From Chaetoderma sp. LZ-2023a (Eukaryota; Mollusca; Caudofoveata; Chaetodermatida; Chaetodermatidae): a stretch of 64,000 nt of DNA. Below are positions 50,071 to 59,339 of the stretch, piece by piece (the first letter of the stretch is position 1; each line of letters opens with the position of its first letter). The stretch covers positions 32,208,942 to 32,272,941 of the forward strand of contig CM067367.1 of the NCBI GenBank assembly GCA_034401795.1. Reading direction: 5' to 3'. The position numbers and the translations under genes were made by a program. The notes beneath the pieces were generated by a model. That model had not been told where the DNA came from. It made no database searches and saw nothing but the letters and a program-made list of their open reading frames with translations.

Positions 50071-53000
50071 TTGGTGCAAGCACCGACCGAGCGGTTTTTA
50101 ATCCGTCTGGTAATAGATTCGAACGGTCTAACGGATCAGGGTGAGTACTTGCATGCCTTAGTGGATACTGGTGCTAGCACATCCTTGATTCGTAAAGATG
50201 TATGGCGTAGCATGCTGAATGCTAGGCCATTGAAAAGAGCAAAGACGCTCTTGGCTGTTAATGGTTCTCCCATAGAATTGTTGGGAGAAACTCAAGTAAA
50301 ATTCAAGAACGCCCGGCCTATTCCTAGTACGGTAGTAGCAAGATTGAGGCATGAATGTTTGCTTGGAGCGGATGCTTTGCACTTGGGAGATGCAAAGATA
50401 GATTATCAGGCCAAAGTAGTAGTATGGTTTGGCCGGGTATATCCATTTAGGTATCCTTATAGAGAACAGACGAATTATGTCTATGAGAGTTGTAAGGAAA
50501 CGACCGGATATAAAGATATCGATAAAGTCTTGGGGGACTTTGCGGATATCTTTGATACGGCTCGTCCAAAGACACTTGGATTGGTTCCCAAAGTGAAATG
50601 TACGGTATTAACAGGAGATGCGTATCCTATAAGGCAGAAAGCCTACCGTTTACCGCTGGCCAAGCAGTATATAGTCAAAAACCAAGTGGCTGAGATGCTG
50701 GCAGCGGGCGTCATAAGACCTTCGTCATCACCATGGGCGTCGCCTATTACATTGGTTCCTAAGAAGGACGGGGACACTAGGTTTTGTATAGACTACAGAA
50801 AATTGAATTCCGTATGTCGTAAGGATAGTTATCCTTTGCCGAATATCTCGGATATTTTTGATTCTATGGGGGGCGCAACGATATTTTCTACTATGGACTT
50901 GAAGTCTGGCTATTGGCAGATACCAATGGACAGCCAAGACATAGAGAAGACAGCGTTCGTCTGTAGTGAAGGTCTCTTCGAATGGATTCGTATGCCGTTC
51001 GGTTTTGCGAACTCAGGTGCCGTATTTCAGAGGGCAATGAATGATATTTTTCGAGAATTCGTGGGAAAATATCTGCATGTTTTCGTCGACGACATAGTCG
51101 TATATTCACGAAATCCGACGGAACATGCACAGCACTTGCGTAAGGTCATGCGTAGGATAAGAGAGTATAATCTTCAGGTTAAGAAAAAGAAGTGCGATTT
51201 TGCTAGGCCATCAGTTGATTTGTTAGGATATCGCATTTCTGCACAAGGAGTAGCTCCTCAGGCTCAAAAGGTCAAAGTCATTAGGGAAATGTCACCCCCA
51301 CGCGATGTGGGCGAAGTAAGAAGTTTCCTTGGGGCTACAGGTTATTACCGCTCCTGTGTGCAGGGCTACGCCGAAATTGCTAAGCCTTTAATAGAATTAA
51401 TGAAGAAGTATAAACGTTTTGAATGGGGGCCGGATGAACAGCAAGCGTTTAAGAAATTGCAGAACTTACTGTGTAGTGAGACGGTTCTCACATATCCAAA
51501 TTTAAATGCCCCGTATAAATTGTATACCGATGCGTCTAGCTATGCGATAAGTGCAATATTGGTACAGGTAGACGATAATGGTGTAGAACGAGTAATCCAG
51601 TATGTGAGCTCTACTCTGAAAGACAGTCAGTTGAATTGGCCTGTAATAGAAAAGGAAGCGTACGCAGTGATCTATGCGTTGAAAAAGCTTCGACCATATC
51701 TATTTGGCGCGCAGTTTACCGTGTATACTGACCACAAACCCCTAAAGAGTTTGTTCGTGGGAGAGGTTAAGAACACGAAGGTGCAGCGCTGGGCCGTACT
51801 GATTGCAGAATACGGGTGTAAGATAGAGTACATCCAAGGCTCGAAGAACATTCGAGCGGACATGTTGTCCAGGTTGCGTCGTCCAGTGGAGATCGCCACC
51901 TTAGATACTGGCGATTTTGTTATACCGGATGTGGATGAGGGTGCGTTACCGCATGTCCCTCTAGAGACATTCGATATTCCCTACGACGAGTTGTGTAGCG
52001 AGCAAACCAAGGAATACACCGAGTTGTTTAAGAACACTCCAGACGAGTACATGGTTAAGAATGGTATTCTGTATTCTTTAGTTACGCCCTCAGCGTTGGA
52101 CGCTGAGTACCCCAGAATTGTCTTACCTACCCTGTTCCGTGAGAAGGTGCTCCGGATGGCTCATGAACGAGCTGGTCACCAAGGTCTGCAGAAGACTATC
52201 GGTATGGTAAGGGATTCGTTTGTTTGGACATCTTTAAGGAAAGATGTGGTACGTATGCTTGAGAGGTGTACGACGTGCCAGGTCAATCGACCTGTCACTA
52301 CTCGACCAAGGTACAGTGAGATGCCCATGGCCAATTATCCGAGTCAGATAATAGGCATGGATTTGATCGGTCCACTGTTGGAATCGAGTAAGGGTAATGT
52401 GTATATCATGACGATCGTTGATCACTATTCTGCGTGGGCGGAAGCATATCCGATTCCGGCTAAGACGTCTCAGAACGTTGAAGACAAGTTCTTCAACGAG
52501 TACGTCGCGCGTCATGGTGTCCCTGAGATAGTGATAACTGATGAGGGAAAAGAATTTTGTTCTAAATCTCTGGAGGAACGATTTAAGGAACACGGTATAG
52601 ATCATAGGCGATCGAGTCCATACCATCCACAGACAAATGGACGTACCGAGAGGTTCAATCGAACTCTTAAGGAGTTAATCCAGAAAGGGGTGAATAATGC
52701 GTCTCGTACATGGGAAGACGAGTTGGGTGCCGCATTAACAGCGTACCGCAGTACTCGTCATTCCACGACCGGATATACGCCATTCTATCTGACGTATGGT
52801 CGATGGGTAAGACTTCCGTTTGCGATTCCTGTAGATGCTTCGCAGGATCTTAGTGAGAGGCTGACATGTCTCAATAATGCATTGCTACGTGCTCGTAGTG
52901 AAACGGCGAAGTCTCGCGAGATTCACCGAGAACAAATTGACAAGCGTGCAAACGCTGGTGTATTTAAGGTGGGGGATTCGGTGGTCGTAAAAGCTGAGGA

Positions 53001-53637
53001 GAGGATGAAATTGACCTCTCGCAGTGACCCCGAATATGAGATCTTTAAGATCAACGGGCCAGTGGCTCATGTCCGACATCAGAGATCTGGGAAGGTGCAT
53101 GTACTTAATATAGCCAAGTTACGCGTAGTCGACTCAGAGATGTGCTGGGACAAGGTACGACCACGCCCTGTTCGTAACCCCACAAAAGGTACTAAGGGTA
53201 GTCATCATCCGAGGGTGATGCAGAGCCCTGAGTCTGAAACCTTGCCGGTAGCTGGCAAGAATGCTACCCCTAGTGGGATGAATCGTAGGAAGCGGGCCGC
53301 TTCTAACGATGAACCAAGGGTGAGCAAGGTGGGTAAGAGGGTTGATAATAACATCGGTCAACCTGGTACAAGGGGATATCGAAACCGTGAGTCACCAACC
53401 GAAACTCACGTGATTACTTCTGACGCGATGATGGACACATCGGAGGAGGTACCCGAAAGTGTGCCGGAGCCAATGGAAACGCTGCCAGCACATCCATACT
53501 TTCTGCGCAAGCGCAGTCATGTACCTGAGGTCGAAAATAACACCAAGCGACTCAGGATCGGTGCTTTTGGGCGTGCTCTATACGATGACTTCATCGATCG
53601 TATAGATGCAGTCATACTGCGACGTAGCTGCAGATAA
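50071..53637 (+). CDS. pol: pol ORF of the gypsy element: protease, RT, RNase H, integrase
   Basis: The ORF has 1,188 residues. In order it shows an aspartic protease (LVDTGASTSLI), then a reverse transcriptase with FCIDYRKLNSV, LKSGYWQIPM, FGFANSGAVFQ and the catalytic FVDDIVVYS. RNase H follows (YTDASSYAISA, TDHKPL), then an integrase with an HHCC zinc finger (HERAGHQ...CTTCQ) and DDE-type motifs IGMDLIGPL, VITDEGKEF and YHPQTNGRTERFNR. A GPY/F-like C-terminal module and a basic tail come last. The domain order is diagnostic of Ty3/gypsy (Metaviridae). Confidence 0.94.
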   Translation: MVQAPTERFLIRLVIDSNGLTDQGEYLHALVDTGASTSLIRKDVWRSMLNARPLKRAKTLLAVNGSPIELLGETQVKFKNARPIPSTVVARLRHECLLGADALHLGDAKIDYQAKVVVWFGRVYPFRYPYREQTNYVYESCKETTGYKDIDKVLGDFADIFDTARPKTLGLVPKVKCTVLTGDAYPIRQKAYRLPLAKQYIVKNQVAEMLAAGVIRPSSSPWASPITLVPKKDGDTRFCIDYRKLNSVCRKDSYPLPNISDIFDSMGGATIFSTMDLKSGYWQIPMDSQDIEKTAFVCSEGLFEWIRMPFGFANSGAVFQRAMNDIFREFVGKYLHVFVDDIVVYSRNPTEHAQHLRKVMRRIREYNLQVKKKKCDFARPSVDLLGYRISAQGVAPQAQKVKVIREMSPPRDVGEVRSFLGATGYYRSCVQGYAEIAKPLIELMKKYKRFEWGPDEQQAFKKLQNLLCSETVLTYPNLNAPYKLYTDASSYAISAILVQVDDNGVERVIQYVSSTLKDSQLNWPVIEKEAYAVIYALKKLRPYLFGAQFTVYTDHKPLKSLFVGEVKNTKVQRWAVLIAEYGCKIEYIQGSKNIRADMLSRLRRPVEIATLDTGDFVIPDVDEGALPHVPLETFDIPYDELCSEQTKEYTELFKNTPDEYMVKNGILYSLVTPSALDAEYPRIVLPTLFREKVLRMAHERAGHQGLQKTIGMVRDSFVWTSLRKDVVRMLERCTTCQVNRPVTTRPRYSEMPMANYPSQIIGMDLIGPLLESSKGNVYIMTIVDHYSAWAEAYPIPAKTSQNVEDKFFNEYVARHGVPEIVITDEGKEFCSKSLEERFKEHGIDHRRSSPYHPQTNGRTERFNRTLKELIQKGVNNASRTWEDELGAALTAYRSTRHSTTGYTPFYLTYGRWVRLPFAIPVDASQDLSERLTCLNNALLRARSETAKSREIHREQIDKRANAGVFKVGDSVVVKAEERMKLTSRSDPEYEIFKINGPVAHVRHQRSGKVHVLNIAKLRVVDSEMCWDKVRPRPVRNPTKGTKGSHHPRVMQSPESETLPVAGKNATPSGMNRRKRAASNDEPRVSKVGKRVDNNIGQPGTRGYRNRESPTETHVITSDAMMDTSEEVPESVPEPMETLPAHPYFLRKRSHVPEVENNTKRLRIGAFGRALYDDFIDRIDAVILRRSCR

Positions 53638-54057
53638 TTATCATTCTAACGTGTACTCTGTACCAGTAAGCATCGAAGTGGAGTAGAATCGCATGTTCAA
53701 TAAAAATTTTAATTTTAGTATCAGATAGATTTCCGTGACGGAGTGTACTCGAGTGTCAGTGAGTAACCATGTCAGTGTCAGCCTTATCCGCTGAGGCCGC
53801 CCTAGCTGCTTGTGCTATGGTGACCAATATTGCGAGTATATGTAACGAGGATGGGGATAAGATGCGTACGTTACTTATGAGGAGCATGCGGTTTGCTCTT
53901 AGGGATAACAAAATTAATGCCGGAAGAGTTGTACTTATGGCTGAAATTAGCAAGTGTTTGGTATCTGAATATGGGATAGACATAGTGCATTGGGTTCGAG
54001 TGCTGTTGTTGAGAAGCTTTATTAATCGCTGTATTTCTCACCAGGATCGGGTCGTGT

Positions 54058-54939
54058 GTGACCTGGTCAGAATGTCCTGGTGGTAAACCTAGGGTGTGTC
54101 AGGGTCAGCTAAGGGTCGACAAGACCCACGTGCCCTGCATAGTAAGCATATTAACGAACACCACCGATAGAAATTGCAATATTCAACTGTCTGAATCCAA
54201 CGTAACTGCAAGTAGATTATTTGCCAATAGGAAAATCGGTGTGGTTTTGCAAACCTTCGGTGAGACTATGGAGATTCATTGTGACGGAAAACTGACGGAC
54301 AGATGTGACGTAAGTAATGGTGTGTATGCGTTGATGTCTGGAAAATGTGGGTATAGCAGGAAGGGTTGGCAATTCGAGCCAGTAGCGTCTTATAGTCGGA
54401 CGTACACTCGAGTTAGTCTGGCCATTGAAATGCCCCACTTGGATGTGACCGGCGTGCTAGATAAGTCCATGATAGTAGAGCATTTGAAAATGCAACCATG
54501 GGATCATTTACAGAAATCTAAGTATGTGCCGCTAGCACCATTGTCCGCGATTGACCCAGTGATGGTCAATGGCATCGGGGTACAATCCTTTGTATCCTAT
54601 TCGGCGGGCTCTTTCGTAACTGTGCTCGTAATTATAAGTGTGCTATACAAATGTGGATTACTTTCGCGCATGTGGAATTGGGTAAAATGCAAGCCACATG
54701 CGGCCCATAGTAGTGATAAACACACCGCCATTCATATTACTGCACCAGCAGTTCAGGCCCCGCGACCCCGGAAAACTGCAGTGATACCGGAGTCGCTGGG
54801 GTTGGCAACCGGGTCGTCGCCTAATGGTATTCCAAGGACTGAGATCGACCCGACGGCTGCCGACTGGGTGGACGTAGAACTGTACGACGACGTGGTGGAT
54901 CCTGATGAGGGAGTGGCTCGATTGGACATATCCATGTGA
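54058..54939 (+). CDS. Envelope-like third ORF of the gypsy element
   Basis: This ORF lies between pol and the 3' LTR. It has several cysteines and N-x-S/T sites (NTT, NVT) in its N-terminal two-thirds. One strong hydrophobic segment near the C-terminus (FVTVLVIISVLYKCGLL) is followed by a short basic and then acidic tail, the layout of a type I membrane glycoprotein. A smaller ORF at 53769-54086 overlaps its start; I leave their relation open. Env-bearing gypsy elements are known to express this region from a spliced RNA. Assignment as env rests on position and layout, not on a recognised family signature. Confidence 0.55.
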   Translation: MTWSECPGGKPRVCQGQLRVDKTHVPCIVSILTNTTDRNCNIQLSESNVTASRLFANRKIGVVLQTFGETMEIHCDGKLTDRCDVSNGVYALMSGKCGYSRKGWQFEPVASYSRTYTRVSLAIEMPHLDVTGVLDKSMIVEHLKMQPWDHLQKSKYVPLAPLSAIDPVMVNGIGVQSFVSYSAGSFVTVLVIISVLYKCGLLSRMWNWVKCKPHAAHSSDKHTAIHITAPAVQAPRPRKTAVIPESLGLATGSSPNGIPRTEIDPTAADWVDVELYDDVVDPDEGVARLDISM

Positions 54940-55384
54940 CGTTGTGGTACAAACTTTATTTGCTGCGTGTGGAACATTGGATGGTGATGTACTATATATC
55001 CGTTATATTTGAACTTTATATGAACTTTGCGTAGGACTTATTATATGACATGTAATGGTATTTGCACTGTAGGATTAGGTTTTGAACTCTAAGATTGTGT
55101 CGTGACGATGACTCGCTATGACACGCGTAGTCGATGCTGACCATGTTGTCGCTGCAGGCAGTAGCGACTGTTATATTTATGCACTGTGTAGTATATATTC
55201 ACTTATTTTGTATTGTATTGATTATTCGCTTTTATTGTTAGGTTACGCGTGTGGCGGGTTACGTCCACGGGTTAATGATGATATTAATGTGTTTCCGGGG
55301 ACGATATACTGTTATCCGGACAAGTATGTATGTATAGTCGTGCCTGGAATGGTTGGTCTGGCATGATACTCCATTCCTGGTGTA

Positions 55385-55505
55385 ATCCGATTTCCTAGTT
55401 ACAATGCTTTATGTATAGGCGATCGTATTGATAATTACAAATGCTTTATGTATAGGCGTTCGTATTGATAATTACAAATGCTTTATGTATAGGCGATCGT
55501 ATTCG
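55385..55505 (+). repeat. Three direct repeats of about 37 bp before the 3' LTR
   Basis: The motif TGCTTTATGTATAGGCG occurs three times at a spacing of about 37 bp, within the non-coding stretch between the env-like ORF and the 3' LTR. Repeats in this position occur in some LTR elements; the role is unknown. Confidence 0.85.
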
Positions 55506-55652
55506 TGTGAGTGGTACGTGTGAGTATGGGATGTTATCCGTTCGGAGAGCCGCTGGTATAGTGTAGTTTTGTTGTTGATGTTATACAACGAGTTAATTGA
55601 CGCACCCTTAAGGCCTTAAGAGGTGGTTAATTAACTTCGGTTGGTGGGCATC

Positions 55653-57198
55653 TGTAGATATCGGATTGTCTAATGGGAGTCATGACCCGATGGACATCTT
55701 ATATTTATAAGTAAGACCTGTAGAAATTAGCATCGTTTGAAAATACCAGGTGAGCTAGGAAGGGATAACATAGTATTGGTAGTGTACCGAGTAGTAGTGG
55801 TTGCACGGAGTGACTGAGGGCACTGAGTGTACGGATGTGAAACTAGTATGGAAACTGAGAGTGAATAATAGTAGTGTTTGCACTGGGTGACGGGATGACG
55901 TCACCAATGATGATGCATATGCGAAACTGGTAGGGAGACTAGTATACTATTAGGACTGAAAATATAATGAATAGGAGAAGAGTCGACGGTGATGGTTTGA
56001 TGGTATCTGTCGGTAGATGAATAAATTAAGGATGAAAGTGGTTGCCATGGGATCAGCAATCAATTGGTATTATTCAACAGTAGGTACGAGCAGTAGTTTA
56101 CAAAATAATAAGCAAGTAAAACGCGATGGGAATCGATGAGAAGTGTTAAGTATAATGTGAGAATAACAACGGACTAACTGACCCTAAGGTCGAGATAGAA
56201 GCACAACAACACCAGCTGGTGATGAGCTCATGTAGCTCCAGTGCTATTAACCTTCCTAAAAAAGACAGGCATAGGCCTAAAAGCAAGGAAGAGGACATGG
56301 ACGGAATAGAGTCAATAACATAACATCCTGTTAGGAACACAATTGTATATCAATAGTGTGTCACTCATTCATGGTAAGCTAATTATCAGAAATGGATAAT
56401 TGTTGATAGAGACTGACAGATCGCATCAAAGCCAGAACCGGTGAGAACCAGTTGGACCAGGTTCAGTGGTGTAGTGGAGGAAAATGACGTCATAATCAGA
56501 GGGAGATAAGATGAGATGCGAAACCATTATTACTTGTGTAGAATGTCGTCATAATCAGAGGGAGATAAGATGAGCGGATGATGAAGATGCGAAACCATTA
56601 TGTAAGTGTCTATTATTAGACATTACCGAATGATGGTAGAATAGAAACCAGTAGAGTATAAAAGGGGAACTAGAAGTCTGGCAGAGGGTCGATAAAATCT
56701 GATCATAACTAGAGTAGCTGAAAGCTCTGTTCAAATTTAGTAGCTTAGGTTGGTCGTATAGAGATAGACTCTGGTTGAAATTATAGTGTAATTGAATAGA
56801 AATAGTTTGCTTAAACTTAGTATAAAATAGTATTGTTATTTTATGACAGTAAAAGTCATCTTGTTCTTATGTACAGTTAGTGTAGAATTAAAGTCATCAC
56901 CTTGACAATTCAAGGCACTAGTTTGTTATACTTATTCTGGATATTACGGAAGACCACCATAACGTACCTTCAACTTCTGAGATTCAGTCAGATCAGGCCC
57001 GGATATCGAATATAAATATCGTTCAATACATCTACTTACGAGGCGAGCTGATATCCATCTTTTGCGTTCTCGGTAAAGTTAGTTGTCGCAGCAACTACTC
57101 ATACAAGCTTTACCCAAAACGTAAAAGACTGACGAGTCGATTAGTATAGTGAATCTTAGCGGTACATCTTGAAGATAGATACGTCATCAAAATCGTCA
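55653..57198 (+). repeat. 3' LTR of the gypsy element
   Basis: It is identical in length (1,546 bp) to the 5' LTR, with about two mismatches by eye. The sequence just upstream (GGTTGGTGGGC) is the only candidate polypurine tract I can see and is not a strong one. The 3' border is followed by the ATAT duplication and the remaining end of the interrupted family A MITE. Confidence 0.92.
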
Positions 57199-57306
57199 AT
57201 ATGACGTCAATACACTGGAAAGGTCTATTGATGGTATTTGACTTTGCCTGACTGACAGTATGTTAAAGCTAGCGTGCCATTTATAAAGTGGCACGCTTGC
57301 TCATTC

Positions 57307-57315
57307 TACTACTAC

Positions 57316-57373
<58 letters not shown>
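57307..57373. repeat. (TTA)n in intron 6
   Basis: About 22 units begin roughly 20 bp past the exon 6 donor on the gene's strand. Confidence 0.95.
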
Positions 57374-57395
57374 TCTGCACCAACATCAGGCTCAC

Positions 57396-57580
57396 CAATT
57401 ATCGTGGGATTGTGAATAGCATATCCAGACTCAGTAAATGAATTATTGAAAGGAGGTGGCATTAGAACCGGGAACTGATTTGTTACTGGATCTCGTGTAC
57501 AGACTGGGTACTGGCAACATGGATCATCCAGAGAACTGACTAGTGAGCACCCTGGTGGCAAACTTCCATATGTGGGACAT
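57396..57580 (-). CDS. Exon 6: VWC2 second half plus linker
   Basis: The exon is 185 nt, entering in phase 2 and leaving in phase 1 (acceptor catctgcag, donor GTGAGC). It encodes RCPTYGSLPPGC, DDPCCQYPVCTRD and a linker ending NPTIIG. A (TTA)n tract follows in the intron. The next intron is 11,238 bp, of which 10,540 bp is the gypsy element plus one target repeat, so the intron was about 698 bp before that insertion. Confidence 0.88.
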
Positions 57581-57994
57581 CTGCAGATGGTAAGAATCTC
57601 AAAATGCAACATCGTAGCAACATTGACAAGAAATTGTAATAGTGTATGTGAAGTGGATACTTCTACTTTGATATAAATACATAATTCCTTCCCAATATCA
57701 TACACCGCACCAGATTTGATGGCATTAAATATGGAATTGTGCCCCTGTACTGTCAAGTTTTAGCCAATATCTGCATCTTAAAACATTTGAATGGCATGGA
57801 TAACAGCAATGTTATATATTATTATATGTCTTTACAATAATAACCGTCATTCTTATACTTAGCTCCAAAATTGACTATCATTACATTATAGAAATGTCAG
57901 ATGATATCTGATGCATCTTCCTTATTTCATGTGTAGATTATAACGTGCATCACATTTCTTCTCTACTTTAGCATTCTTGTAATAGAAATTGTAC

Positions 57995-58109
57995 CTAGAC
58001 ATACAGCTGTGGATACCCTTATCACCATCGACACAGACACACAAATGTTGACAGCCATCATGCCATCTCAGTCCTTCCACAAACAAGTCACCATTGTGCA
58101 AGCAGCCAG
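57995..58109 (-). CDS. Exon 5: VWC2 first half
   Basis: The exon is 115 nt, entering in phase 1 and leaving in phase 2. The acceptor is ttctttttcag and the donor GTACAA. It encodes GCLHNGDLFVEGLRWHDGC, HLCVCVDG and HSC. Its length equals that of exons 3 and 11, as expected for copies of one module. Confidence 0.85.
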
Positions 58110-58124
58110 CTGAAAAAGAAAAAA

Positions 58125-58335
58125 AAAAAATGTATATTTATTAACGTATGTGTGAATGCTGCAATACGAGTGTGCGTCCGTGTGCGCGTGTATGTAAGTG
58201 GGTGCGTGCGTGTGCGTGCGCGCGTATGTGTGCATGTGTGCGGGAAGGAAATTATGTGTGTGCTTGTGTGAGTGTGCGGTAATATATGCGTGCATGCGTG
58301 CGTGCGTGCGAGCGAGCATGCATGTGCGTAGCATA
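58125..58335. repeat. Degenerate TG/TGCG-rich repeat in intron 4
   Basis: Imperfect TGTGCG, GCGTGCAT and related units fill almost all of the intron between exons 4 and 5. Confidence 0.9.
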
Positions 58336-58344
58336 CACACATAC

Positions 58345-58523
58345 TTATTACTCGTGGTCCAGTTGCTGTCATTGGGGTTGTTCCAGGATGATTATGGACG
58401 ACATAAATTGAAGAATTGTCTTGTTGTGATCCAATGAATACACCGCCACTGCAGACAACCTCTGGGCAGCATGCACCCGACACAAGAAAACAATCATCTG
58501 GCAAATGTGTGAATTCTGGGCAT
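58345..58523 (-). CDS. Exon 4: VWC1 second half plus linker
   Basis: The exon is 179 nt, entering in phase 2 and leaving in phase 1, with acceptor ttcttgtttag and donor GTATGT. It encodes LCPEFTHLPDDC, GACCPEVVC and then a linker of about 35 residues rich in N, P and T. The CP..LP..C..CC...C pattern matches the other four 'b' exons. The donor side runs into a degenerate TGCG/TG-rich simple repeat. Confidence 0.87.
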
Positions 58524-58669
58524 CTAAACAAGAACAATTTTATTATCAACTTTCCTGATCCTATCTTACACATTTCTTATCGTTTCATGTAGCATTTAGT
58601 ACAGCTGACCAATCATAGCTTCTATAATATCCAAATTTCACGTCATTTCGATGTATTTATATATTATGA

Positions 58670-59204
58670 CATCTGTAATACCTTGCAGTCACAAATCATA
58701 ACATCTGTATTACCCAGCACTTAAGAATCATAACATCTCTTATATCCTGCACTAACACATCATATCATCTGTAATAACCAGTACATAGAAATCATAACAT
58801 CTGGAATACCCAGTACATAGAAATCATAACATCTGGAATACCCAGTGCTTATAAATCATAACAGCTGTAATACCCAGCACTTACAAATCATAGCATCTGT
58901 AATACCCAATACTTACAAATCCTAACATCTATAATACCCAGTACATAGAAATCATAACATCTGGAATACCCAGTGCACACAAAGCATAACATCTGGAATA
59001 CCCAGTGCTTATAAATCATAACAGCTGTAATACCCAGCACTTACAAATCATAGCATCTGTAATACCCAATACTTACAAATAATAATATCTATACTACCCA
59101 GCACTTACAAATCATAGTATCTATAATACCAAGTAGTTAAAAATCATAACATATGTAATACCTACTACATAGAAATCATAACATATGTAATACACAGCAC
59201 TTAC
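58670..59204. repeat. About 17 tandem units of about 31 bp resembling exon 3 tail plus donor
   Basis: The unit on the gene's strand reads like TACAGATGTTATGATTTGTAAGTGCTGGGTAT. The exon 3 end reads TACAGATGTTATGGTTTGTAAGTGC. Several units keep TTTGTAAGT intact. The array starts exactly at the real donor and extends about 530 bp into the intron. Confidence 0.9.
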
Positions 59205-59319
59205 AAACCATAACATCTGTAGAATCCTGATCGAGCATCTTCACATACACATTCCTGGTCGCACCCAACATTCCATTTCCCACCTTCACTGTGTGCAACA
59301 CCCTCATAAACACACCGAT
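59205..59319 (-). CDS. Exon 3: VWC1 first half
   Basis: The exon is 115 nt, entering in phase 1 and leaving in phase 2. The acceptor is ttcctctcag and the donor GTAAGTG. It encodes RCVYEGVAHSEGGKW, then GCDQECVCEDA and FYRC, which is the N-terminal half of a VWC domain. Its last 20 or so bases and its donor resemble the unit of the tandem array that fills the start of the following intron. Confidence 0.87.
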
Positions 59320-59339
59320 CTGAGAGGAAATAGGTAAGT

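Larger units (their letters stand above)
46663..57198 (+). mobile_element. Ty3/gypsy LTR retrotransposon with env-like region, looks largely whole
   Basis: The element is 10,536 bp. It is bounded by two LTRs of 1,546 bp, each starting TGTAGATATC and ending AATCGTCA, and flanked by a 4-bp repeat, ATAT. Inside are a gag ORF, a long pol ORF in the order protease-RT-RNase H-integrase, and a third region with envelope-like features. Integrase after RNase H places it in Ty3/gypsy. It lies in the intron between exons 6 and 7 of the VWC/ShK gene, on the opposite strand, inside a family A MITE (pieces at 46301-46662 and 57199-57226). The two LTRs differ at only about two sites by eye, so the insertion looks recent. 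Confidence 0.93.
46301..57226. repeat. Family A MITE split by the gypsy element
   Basis: The left piece 46301-46662 has TGGACCTTTCC, the palindrome near 46474 and the TGACGTCA-rich arm. The last piece, 57199-57226, ends ACTGGAAAGGTCTA. The intervening gypsy element and its ATAT duplication separate them. Confidence 0.88.
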
